Notes: generated from the letters alone by a model not told the origin. Shown: positions 1 through 9,108, counted from the first letter of the stretch. The stretch is DNA of 15,070 nucleotides from an uncultured Collinsella sp. (GCA_900551015.1 URUI01000051.1:1-15070); one strand, 5' to 3'. A program made the numbers and translations.

Positions 1-483
1 GTGGTTTGGGCTGTGGTCGTGGTTTCGGCCGCGCTGCTGGCGTCGGGCGCTCGCGTGACGGCGACTTTGGGATCGCTCGTGTGGTCTGGGTCGCTACCGG
101 GTATTATTGCCGCACTGGCGTTGGCGCTGCCAGGCATAGCCGGCGTTGCCGCGGGGGCACTTGCGCGCGATCGGCGCTCGGGCTTCCTGCAGGGTGTGCT
201 TGCGCTTTCTGCCTGCGAGGTTCCGGTGCTGGTTGTGGCTGCATGTAGCGTATTTTCCCAACGCGCCGTGATGGGCGGCCTTGTTGCCGCTCTGGTTGCA
301 ACCTATACGCTTACGTGGTTTTTGCTTGCGATGGGCTTTGCCTTTGAACTTCCCGTTTCGGCACCGCGACGCACAAAAGCCCAGATGGCGACTCCGCTTG
401 CCGGTGGAGCCGCAGCTGTCCGTACTTTTGGCGGACCTGTCGAAGTATCGTCCGATTCTATTTCTACGACCAAGGAGGCCTAG
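1..483 (+). CDS. polytopic membrane protein, 3' part (probably cut by window edge)
   Basis: I do not recognise the family. The frame is open from the first base. A GTG occupies bases 1-3, but no ribosome-binding site can be seen there and the protein begins directly inside a hydrophobic segment, so the true start most likely lies left of the window. The 160 visible residues hold about four hydrophobic stretches (roughly 1-20, 33-57, 63-85 and 88-117), separated by short basic loops such as ARDRRSG. A polar tail of about 40 residues (PRRTKAQ onward) is probably cytoplasmic by the positive-inside rule. The last codons contain AAGGAGG (472-478), which is the Shine-Dalgarno of the next gene starting three bases after this stop, so the two are probably co-transcribed and translationally coupled. 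The function is unknown; a role with the FHA protein is inference from position only. Confidence 0.6.
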   Translation: MVWAVVVVSAALLASGARVTATLGSLVWSGSLPGIIAALALALPGIAGVAAGALARDRRSGFLQGVLALSACEVPVLVVAACSVFSQRAVMGGLVAALVATYTLTWFLLAMGFAFELPVSAPRRTKAQMATPLAGGAAAVRTFGGPVEVSSDSISTTKEA

Positions 484-486
484 GTC

Positions 487-1425
487 ATGGCATCTCAAGT
501 TGAGCTCACCCCATGCGGGGCCATGTTTGACATCTTTAAGCGCGCAGCGCATCTGAGCCATATCGAGCTGTGCGGCTTGGTGCTTTCGTCCCGTCCGCTC
601 GCCGACGGCCGCAGCCCGCAGAGCCGAGCCGCCGATCGCTCTTGGGTTTCCCGCTTTATCGTTCGCGCGCCGGTCGGCACGCTTCAGCAGCGCTACTTTG
701 CCGAATACGGTACCTCGGCTGCGCGTATTATGTCGCAACTGGCCCTGCGCCAGCGCAATCCCATGGACTCCACGGCTGTAATCAATATGGTGTGCGGTCC
801 TGCAGGTGAACCGATGGTACGCGCGCTCGAAGAGTGCCACCAGGACACGAATCTCTATCGCAACGCGCTCGATCGCCTGTCCCAGGCGGCGGAACTCATG
901 CCCGCCGAGCGCGCCGAGGTCGTGCTGGTGCTGTTTGTCGCCGTCGGTTGTTCGGCGGATGTGCGGTCCTCGGTGAACTATGCCATCGACTACGCGAACG
1001 CGACCTGCGGCGGAGGCACATCCACGCCGCGTTCGCTTGGCATGTCGCTGACTGCGGGCGAACGCGAACCCGCCCCGGCGCACCCTTTGGGCTTGCTGCG
1101 CGTGCAAAACAGTTTTGTCGTGAGCGCCCCGCGCTGGATTCAGCCGAGTGAGCAGGGTGTTGAGATTGGCGCGCTGGCCACTGGTGAGGGCGATATTACC
1201 GACGTCGGCGACGATGTCTCGGCCCGCCATGCCCATATCTGGTGCGATGCTCAAAATATCTGGCACGTCGAGGACTTGTCGTCCACCAACGGAACCGTGG
1301 TGGTAAACGGGGCCACGCGCGTTTGCATTCAGGTCGAGCCCGGCCGTTCCGCCCAGCTCAATCCCGGCGACGAGCTCAAGCTCGGCGAATCCACTACCTA
1401 CGCCATCCTCTTCGGTGCTCTCTAG
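487..1425 (+). CDS. FHA-domain protein with an unassigned N-terminal region
   Basis: This 312-residue protein has a C-terminal forkhead-associated domain at about residues 222-311. The FHA core is visible as SARHAHI (S245, H248), then LSSTNGT (265-270 with N268 and G269), then LNPGDELKLG, which matches the usual S-x-x-H ... N-G-T pattern for phosphothreonine recognition. The glycine-arginine pair that often opens FHA domains is not obvious (EIGALATGEGD instead). Residues 1-200 match no family I know; they look soluble, with helical stretches, and have no signal peptide or membrane segment. The ATG at 487 is supported by AAGGAGG ending 8 nt upstream, inside the previous gene. FHA proteins usually read Ser/Thr kinase signalling or scaffold secretion and cell-division machinery in actinobacteria. 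No kinase gene is visible here, so the partner is unknown. A 10-bp inverted repeat overlaps the stop codon. Confidence 0.88.
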   Translation: MASQVELTPCGAMFDIFKRAAHLSHIELCGLVLSSRPLADGRSPQSRAADRSWVSRFIVRAPVGTLQQRYFAEYGTSAARIMSQLALRQRNPMDSTAVINMVCGPAGEPMVRALEECHQDTNLYRNALDRLSQAAELMPAERAEVVLVLFVAVGCSADVRSSVNYAIDYANATCGGGTSTPRSLGMSLTAGEREPAPAHPLGLLRVQNSFVVSAPRWIQPSEQGVEIGALATGEGDITDVGDDVSARHAHIWCDAQNIWHVEDLSSTNGTVVVNGATRVCIQVEPGRSAQLNPGDELKLGESTTYAILFGAL

Positions 1426-1471
1426 CCGGCAGATAGGGACGTTCCTTTTCTGCCGGCTGGGGACACTCCTT
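1424..1471. repeat. REP-like GGGGAC repeat with 10-bp inverted arms
   Basis: Perfect 10-bp arms AGCCGGCAGA (1424-1433) and TCTGCCGGCT (1449-1458) enclose a 15-nt loop holding GGGACGTTCCTTT, and GGGGACACTCCTT follows directly. The left arm starts in the FHA gene's stop codon. The same words recur at 8785-8934 and 14697-14782, so this is a member of a dispersed intergenic family. There is no run of T after the hairpin, so I do not call it a terminator. Confidence 0.7.
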
Positions 1472-1533
1472 GGCGCGCCAGAGTCGGTCGTCTGGGGATG
1501 GAGAGGCCATTTTGGCCCTTGGCAGTCACCCGA

Positions 1534-1547
1534 GGTAAACCTTTACC
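1534..1547. promoter_or_regulatory. palindrome GGTAAACCTTTACC, possible operator
   Basis: Arms GGTAAA and TTTACC are exact complements around a CC centre, about 40 bp upstream of a TACAAT box (1587-1592). The shape resembles a site for a dimeric repressor of LacI type, but the binding protein is unknown. No -35 box lies at a proper distance: TTGACG at 1575-1580 is only 6 bp from TACAAT. Promoter placement is therefore tentative. Confidence 0.35.
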
Positions 1548-1586
1548 GCCCGCCTATATTTGCCGAAATTACACTTGACGGCGGGG

Positions 1587-1793
1587 TACAATAAGCCCGC
1601 ATGCGGATTTCCGTTGCGGGCGCTTCCCATCGCCGGGGCGTGCCCGGGAGCATCCGGCATGCGGTCTTTGCGGCGCTCGGTCATGTGCAAGACGGGCGGT
1701 CGGGTCTGTGGGGCGCATCAGTTGCCCCTCGCCTCGGCATGTCTTCTCTCCACGCCACGTACCTGCTGCTGAGCCTGCCTGTCAGATGATTGG
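1587..1793 (+). other. structured, gene-free stretch upstream of nifJ (candidate leader RNA)
   Basis: A -10-like TACAAT (1587-1592) is followed by a series of potential hairpins. GCCCGC (1595-1600) pairs with GCGGGC (1616-1621), with CGGA/TCCG nested at 1604-1607 and 1610-1613. CCGGG (1633-1637) pairs with CCCGG (1643-1647). GTCTTTGC (1664-1671) pairs with GCAAGAC (1687-1693) with one bulge. GGGGC (1710-1714) pairs with GCCCC (1724-1728). Short open frames here (for example from 1601) lack ribosome-binding sites. I see no hallmark of TPP, SAM, cobalamin or T-box elements, nor of SRP RNA, RNase P or tmRNA. It may be a long 5' untranslated region or an independent small RNA; the sequence alone cannot decide. 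Confidence 0.4.
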
Positions 1794-1825
1794 AAGCAAC
1801 AGCGTAAATCCCATCACGCCAACAT

Positions 1826-1873
1826 CCCGGCGATCGCCGGGGCCTGTATACCTATATGAGAGGAGAGGGGTAT
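1826..1873 (+). promoter_or_regulatory. nifJ: 16-bp palindrome and nifJ ribosome-binding region
   Basis: CCCGGCGATCGCCGGG (1826-1841) is a perfect 16-bp palindrome just ahead of the nifJ translation start. It is followed by the Shine-Dalgarno stretch GAGAGGAGAGGGG (1858-1870). TATACC (1847-1852) and GGTATA (1869-1874) are complementary and flank that stretch, so a short stem could hold the ribosome-binding site in a loop. Whether the palindrome works as DNA operator or RNA hairpin is not known. Confidence 0.45.
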
Positions 1874-5413
<3,540 letters not shown>

Positions 5414-5423
5414 GTCTCCCACC

Positions 5424-5548
5424 GCAGGATCTGAGGGCTGACCTTCGCGGACGTCCTCGGACATGAAAGAACCCCCGCTGCGCACTACGTGCGGCGGGGG
5501 TTCTTTCGTCCTGCGGAATGTCCGCGAAGGTCAGCCCTCAGATCCTGC
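5424..5548. repeat. perfect 29-bp inverted repeat enclosing the nifJ terminator
   Basis: The left arm 5424-5452 (begins GCAGGATCTGAGGG) and right arm 5520-5548 (ends CCCTCAGATCCTGC) are exact reverse complements over 29 bases. They enclose the 43-bp terminator hairpin with 12-bp unpaired spacers on each side. The 11-mer ACGTCCTCGGA occurs at 5451-5461 and again just outside the right arm at 5556-5566, hinting at a duplication or inversion history. The element lies between two convergent genes. Confidence 0.9.
5465..5507. terminator. bidirectional intrinsic terminator between nifJ and the ATPase gene
   Basis: GAAAGAACCCCCGC (5465-5478) pairs exactly with GCGGGGGTTCTTTC (5494-5507). A further CGCAC/GTGCG stem (5481-5485, 5489-5493) sits on a TAC loop, leaving only a TG bulge. 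The A-rich left foot and T-rich right foot let it act on both strands, as expected between convergent genes. Confidence 0.88.
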
Positions 5549-5691
5549 TACGACTACGTCCTCGGATTGTGGAGCTGGATGAAGGACGTGGCTGATGGGG
5601 CGCCTTGTTCCGGTCGCTGTTTCGCGGCTTTGCCGCAAAACCACGCGTTGCTTTGGGCATAGAGGGGGACCTGGTTGCGGACCCAGATGGC
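5549..5691. other. gene-free spacer with a small GCGGC/GCCGC hairpin
   Basis: No credible gene is seen here. A hairpin at 5619-5641 pairs GTTT-GCGGC with GCCGC-AAAC around TTT with one mismatch. It has no T run on either strand beyond the stem, so it is not a convincing terminator. A minus-strand reading frame over 5538-5753 is proline/serine/arginine-rich, overlaps the ATPase gene end and looks spurious. Confidence 0.5.
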
Positions 5692-7053
5692 CTAGAGGGA
5701 TATGGGTGCAAACGAGAAATCGTTGTTGGGGTCGTCGTTTTCCATAAACTCATCGAGGCAGAATGTCATATAGATTGGAACGTACAGGACCTTGCCCTCT
5801 TTGCTGAGGTTCTCGTGGCTTAGCACAACGGCCTCGGGGATTTTGTACTCGTTCACGCTCATCAGACGGTCGAGGGCCGCATGGGCTCGAACCTTCTTGC
5901 CCGATTTGACCTCGATTGGGACAACGTGCCCACGGGTGCCTTCGATCACAAAGTCAACTTCGCCGACCTCGCGTGTCTGGTAGTACCATGCATCAGTTCC
6001 AAGGGCGACAAGCTCCTGCGCGACCACGTTCTCATAGAGACCGCCGAGGTTGGGGGTTTTCATATCAAGGTAGACAGCGCGTGCCGTGCTGCCGGGATAC
6101 CGTGATGCGAGCATGCCTGTATCAGACTCGTATAGTTTAAAGGCGGTCGCCTTCTCTGTCCTCTTAAGAGGACTCCGGGCCTCCGTCACCTGGGCGACCA
6201 TCAAACCGACGCCCGCGTTCACCAGCCATAGGAAATCCTGCTCGTATTTTTGAAGGCGAGCCCCCTCGCCCAGGGATGAAACAACAAAGCGATGGGACTC
6301 CGCCTCAAGCTGAACGGGAATTTGTTCGAAAATCGCGCGAACGTTAAACGCTCGAGTCGATGCATATTTAGAGATGTCGCTTTTGTACTGATCGACCAGC
6401 TGAATTTGAAGCTCACGCGTCCTCACGAGTGAATAACCCGAATCGATATAGTTCTGTACGACCTCCGGCATGCCGCCGCAAACGATATAAGCTCTAAAGT
6501 TTTTGAGCATCGCCTCATGAATATAGTTTTCGACGGGACGCCTCTCGACAAGGCAGCTGCGGATGTCTGCAAGCACATTCTCGCTGATGCTGTTTGCCCA
6601 ACAAAACTCTTCAAAATCCATTGGCCGCATAACAATGTGCTCGACATACCCCACCGGGAAAGAAGAGATCCCCTTAAACTCAGTCCCAAGCATAGACCCC
6701 GAGAAGACATAGCTAAAGCGCCCGTCCTCGACCAGCGCCTTCATGAGCGTGACGATCTGCGGATACTCCTGTATTTCATCGACAAAGATAAGCGTATCTC
6801 CCTCAACAAGCGGTGCATCCGCAAGAAGGGCCACGCGGTTGATAAAGTCAACGGCGTTCTTAGCGCCAATGAGCACATCTCTTGCCTCGGTATCGAGCAG
6901 CAAATTGGCCTCAAAATACGACGCGTAGTTGTCTTTACCAAACGCGCGAATCGCATAGCTCTTGCCAATTTGACGCGCACCGGTAACAAGCAATGCCTTA
7001 TGAGAGTTATTTTTCCAGTTCAAAAGCCTATTAGTGACCTTACGGCGTAGCAT
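5692..7053 (-). CDS. AAA ATPase (AAA_14) with DUF4143, PD-(D/E)XK-like C-terminus
   Basis: This predicted 453-residue ATPase has Walker A GARQIGKS (residues 25-32), Walker B LIFVDE (88-93) and a sensor-like FSGSMLG. The C-terminal DUF4143-type region ends in GEVDFVIE (D367) followed by PIEVKSGK (E381, K383), the pattern of a PD-(D/E)XK nuclease fold. The family is very common in gut and other anaerobic bacteria and archaea, but its role is not established; nuclease activity is only an inference. I start at the CAT on 7051-7053 (MLRRKV), which has TTTGGGGG about 5 nt upstream on its strand. An in-frame ATG at 7101 would add 16 residues encoded by the upstream tandem repeat and has no ribosome-binding site. 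The gene is orphan, convergent to nifJ, and AT-richer than its neighbours (28 G+C in 60 bases at 6901-6960, against 36 in 60 at 2701-2760 in nifJ), which suggests acquisition. Confidence 0.92.
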   Translation of the reverse strand: MLRRKVTNRLLNWKNNSHKALLVTGARQIGKSYAIRAFGKDNYASYFEANLLLDTEARDVLIGAKNAVDFINRVALLADAPLVEGDTLIFVDEIQEYPQIVTLMKALVEDGRFSYVFSGSMLGTEFKGISSFPVGYVEHIVMRPMDFEEFCWANSISENVLADIRSCLVERRPVENYIHEAMLKNFRAYIVCGGMPEVVQNYIDSGYSLVRTRELQIQLVDQYKSDISKYASTRAFNVRAIFEQIPVQLEAESHRFVVSSLGEGARLQKYEQDFLWLVNAGVGLMVAQVTEARSPLKRTEKATAFKLYESDTGMLASRYPGSTARAVYLDMKTPNLGGLYENVVAQELVALGTDAWYYQTREVGEVDFVIEGTRGHVVPIEVKSGKKVRAHAALDRLMSVNEYKIPEAVVLSHENLSKEGKVLYVPIYMTFCLDEFMENDDPNNDFSFAPISL

Positions 7054-7068
7054 TAAAACCCCCAAATG

Positions 7069-7153
7069 ACAAAAATTGGCAAATAGATTTGCCCTAATCA
7101 TACAAAAATTGGCAGATAGATTTGGCTCTAATCATACAAAAATTGGCAGATAG
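7069..7153. repeat. 33-34-bp tandem repeat upstream of the ATPase gene
   Basis: Two full units (7069-7101 and 7102-7135) and an 18-base third (7136-7153) each begin ACAAAAATTGGCA. The first two end in TAATCAT. Unit one contains the inverted repeat GGCAAAT-AG-ATTTGCC (7078-7093 region), and unit two a degenerate version. The array ends 16 bp ahead of the chosen ATPase start, so it occupies that gene's promoter or leader. Function unknown; repeated operator or iteron-like sites are possible. Confidence 0.85.
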
Positions 7154-7340
7154 CAAAGATTCGCTTAAGTCTCAAAGCCATCGAGTCGGCGCGGTGCCAT
7201 GCGAAAACGCTGGGGACGCCGTTAGCGTTCTCGGCTGCTTGAGTGGGCAGGAGCGAAAGGGCATCAGCGGCGTTCATGCAATACCCGACGGTAAAGTTCC
7301 ATACTGCAAACTCACAGTCGCTTGCCGTGGGATGAAGCAC
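7128..7340 (-). CDS. doubtful small ORF or gene remnant before the ATPase
   Basis: A 70-codon frame starts with GTG (7338-7340) and has a stop three codons upstream of that. It reads on the same strand as the ATPase and ends inside the tandem repeat. Composition is balanced (for example MNAADALSLLPTQAAENANG) rather than the arginine/proline-rich look of a shadow frame, and an internal ATG exists at residue 22. No Shine-Dalgarno is visible and I recognise no domain. It could be a short orphan protein, the tail of a lost gene, or chance. Confidence 0.22.
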   Translation of the reverse strand: MLHPTASDCEFAVWNFTVGYCMNAADALSLLPTQAAENANGVPSVFAWHRADSMALRLKRIFAICQFLYD

Positions 7341-7712
7341 GTTCGGCTATCCCTTTTGTTGGATGAAAAGCCCCGTGTTATTGCAGGGGTGCATACTTGT
7401 CTTGCAAGTGCATAGAATCTCGTATAGTGCGAGTAAATAATTGCAGTGTCCGTTATGTGTTTAACAAAGATATAGTTTGCATAATCCAGCCTAATCTCTG
7501 CTCTAATTAAATAAAGTCGCACGTAAATGGCGTAGATATGCCTAAGCTGGACTTCTTTACGCTGGGCGGGTAAAAATGACCGTTCACCGTTCAAGTGTTT
7601 TCAAAATGAATAAAATGAGCGATAAAGAGAATATAAACCTTAATAAACTCGCGTATCGCACGGACGCGGGTTATTAATGGGTTGTAGGCCTTTTACAGAA
7701 GGGATTCCAGCA
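7341..7712 (+). promoter_or_regulatory. AT-rich arcC upstream region with candidate promoter
   Basis: No supported gene lies here. Composition falls sharply (22 G+C in 60 bases at 7441-7500). A candidate promoter is TTGCAA (7402-7407) with TATAGT (7423-7428), spaced 15 bp, which is short; a dyad ACTTG/CAAGT overlaps the -35 side. ACCGTTC is repeated in tandem at 7579-7592. Close to the gene lies a long hairpin (listed separately), then AGAAGGGA ahead of the arcC start. I find no clear FNR, ArgR or ArcR site. Confidence 0.4.
7640..7677 (+). promoter_or_regulatory. hairpin in the arcC leader
   Basis: TTAATAAACTCGCG (7640-7653) is nearly complementary to CGCGGGTTATTAA (7665-7677), with one bulge and one mismatch, across an 11-nt loop. 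It ends 35 nt before the arcC start codon. A GC-rich top and AT-rich foot could be an RNA control hairpin or a protein-binding dyad. Confidence 0.5.
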
Positions 7713-8675
7713 ATGTCTAAGCCTCTTGGCAAGCCCGATCGTATTGTCGTCGCCCTTGGCGGCAACGCCCTCGGCAACAACCCCGTCGAGCAGATCGAGG
7801 CCGTGAGCAACACCGCCCACGCTCTCCTCGGCCTCATCGAGCAGGGCAACGAGATCATCATCACCCACGGCAACGGCCCGCAGGTCGGCATGATCCAGAA
7901 CGCCTTCGCCGCCGCCCACGACGCCATCGGCACCCCCGAGATGCCGCTGCCCGAGTGCGGCGCCATGTCCCAGGGCTACATCGGCTATCACCTGCAGCAG
8001 GGCATCGGCCGCGAGATGCACAAGCGCTACAAGCGTTGGCACGCCGCCACCGTCGTCACCCAGATCGAGTGCGATCCCGACGATCCCGCGTTCAAGAACC
8101 CGACCAAGCCGATCGGCCCCTTCTACACCGAGGAGCAGGCCAAGGAGTTCATGGCCGAGGACCCCTCCAAGGTCTTCGTCGAGGATTCCGGCCGCGGCTG
8201 GCGTCGCGTCGTCGCCTCCCCCGATCCCAAGAAGATCGTCGAGGCCGACTCCATCCTCAACCTGCTCGACAACGAGTTCATCGTCATCGCCTGCGGCGGC
8301 GGCGGCATCCCCGTCGTCCGCGACTACGAGAACAAGGGCTGCTACAAGGGCGTTCCCGCCGTCATCGACAAGGACCTGGGCGGCGAGCTGCTGGCCGAGG
8401 ACTGCGACGCCGACGTCCTGTTCCTGCTGACCGCCGTCGAGCATGTCGCCATCAACTTTGGCAAGCCCAACCAGGAGGAGCTCGAGGACCTCACCGCCGA
8501 CGAGGCCGAGCGCCTGGCCGACGAGGGCCAGTTCGGCAAGGGTTCCATGGAGCCCAAGGTCCGCGCCGCCATCAAGTTCGCCCGTTCCCGCAAGGGCCGC
8601 ACCTGCATCATCGGCGCCCTGGACAAGGCCGCCGAGACCATGGCCGGCCTCTCCGGTACCCGCATCCACGAGTAG
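7713..8675 (+). CDS. arcC: carbamate kinase
   Basis: This 320-residue cytoplasmic enzyme of the amino-acid kinase family interconverts carbamoyl phosphate plus ADP with carbamate plus ATP, and is used by fermenters to gain ATP from arginine, agmatine or purine/allantoin breakdown. Family signatures are in order: ALGGNAL (14-20), THGNGPQVG (51-59), TKPIGPFY (131-138), GRGWRRVVASPDP (160-172), CGGGGIPV (194-201), DKDL (219-222), VAINFGKP and GSMEPKV (277-283). Length is normal. An in-frame ATG at 7677 would add 12 residues, but AGAAGGGA sits between it and the ATG at 7713, which therefore is the start. No arginine deiminase, ornithine carbamoyltransferase or antiporter gene is adjacent, so the carbamoyl phosphate source must be encoded elsewhere. 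Codons are strongly C-ending, suggesting high expression. Confidence 0.97.
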   Translation: MSKPLGKPDRIVVALGGNALGNNPVEQIEAVSNTAHALLGLIEQGNEIIITHGNGPQVGMIQNAFAAAHDAIGTPEMPLPECGAMSQGYIGYHLQQGIGREMHKRYKRWHAATVVTQIECDPDDPAFKNPTKPIGPFYTEEQAKEFMAEDPSKVFVEDSGRGWRRVVASPDPKKIVEADSILNLLDNEFIVIACGGGGIPVVRDYENKGCYKGVPAVIDKDLGGELLAEDCDADVLFLLTAVEHVAINFGKPNQEELEDLTADEAERLADEGQFGKGSMEPKVRAAIKFARSRKGRTCIIGALDKAAETMAGLSGTRIHE

Positions 8676-8697
8676 TCTCTACTCTGTTGCATCTCTC

Positions 8698-8721
8698 GTG
8701 GGCGCCAGGCAAAGCGCCCAC
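8698..8721 (+). other. 8-bp hairpin between arcC and its terminator
   Basis: GTGGGCGC (8698-8705) pairs perfectly with GCGCCCAC (8714-8721) across an 8-nt loop. No T run follows, so it may protect the mRNA end rather than terminate. Confidence 0.5.
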
Positions 8722-8740
8722 AAACTAGCCTCTCTTCATG

Positions 8741-8773
8741 AGCCCCGCAGTTCGCTCCGACTGCGGGGCTTTT
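8741..8773 (+). terminator. intrinsic terminator of arcC
   Basis: AGCCCCGCAGT (8741-8751) pairs exactly with ACTGCGGGGCT (8760-8770) over an 8-nt loop, followed by TTT. The sequence just after (GCTATTCACCTAGTC) is nearly identical to that following the glycosidase terminator at 14655-14670. Confidence 0.9.
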
Positions 8774-8784
8774 GCTATTCACCT

Positions 8785-8934
8785 AGTCATTGGGGACAAA
8801 CCCGGCACTTGGGGACGGTCCTTTCCTGCCGGCAGCTTGGGACAGTCCTTAATAGCCATTGGGGACGTTCTTAAACGACTAGTCAAACAACAACGTTCAC
8901 AACGACTACTCATTTAAGTCTGTCCCCAATGACT
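8785..8934. repeat. mosaic of REP-like GGGGAC repeats
   Basis: GGGAC-type words occur at 8792, 8811, 8839 and 8861 on this strand, with an inverted GTCCCC at 8923-8927. A palindrome CTGCCGGCAG is at 8826-8835. An imperfect long palindrome has arms at 8857-8866 (CATTGGGGAC) and 8922-8934 (GTCCCCAATGACT). Compared with the copy at 14697-14750 it holds a 27-nt extra segment (8885-8911). No transposase is near. This resembles the short palindromic repeats mobilised by REP-associated tyrosine transposases in other bacteria, by analogy only. Confidence 0.8.
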
Positions 8935-9108
8935 GCCCAATGGCTGGGAAGGCGCATCCCACACCGACGCATTGCCTTCGGGCCCTCTCCCCAGGCTCTC
9001 CATAGCTCAGCTGGACTCCCCGCAACCTGTTCCGAGTTGGCGGAACGAGCGCGACGTGGAGTGTCATTCTTTACCGCGTTAGACTAGACGCAGGGAAAGG
9101 AGGAGGAC
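8935..9108 (+). promoter_or_regulatory. upstream region of the PTS regulator gene
   Basis: Gene-free. GTTCCG (9029-9034) and CGGAAC (9041-9046) form a 6-bp inverted repeat with a 6-nt centre, a possible operator. A weak -10-like TAGACT lies at 9080-9085 with no good -35. AAAGGAGGAGG (9096-9106) is a very strong Shine-Dalgarno for the regulator start at 9109, though spaced closely. Confidence 0.35.

Noticed and set aside
1575..1592. TTGACG and TACAAT as a -35/-10 pair
   Set aside because: They are only 6 bp apart, far from the 16-18 bp needed, so only the -10-like box is kept as tentative.
1601..1789. short plus-strand frames upstream of nifJ as leader peptides
   Set aside because: No Shine-Dalgarno precedes their starts and the same bases are better explained by consecutive hairpins.
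7069..7153. possible CRISPR array
   Set aside because: Units are contiguous tandem repeats of 33-34 bp without distinct spacers, only two and a half copies, and no cas gene is nearby.
7122..7415. 97-codon plus-strand frame upstream of arcC
   Set aside because: No ribosome-binding site, its 5' end runs through the tandem repeat, and no domain is recognisable.
7674..8669. 331-codon minus-strand frame opposite arcC, and similarly 4520-5485 opposite the nifJ 3' half
   Set aside because: Both mirror highly biased real genes and show the same low-complexity antisense composition.
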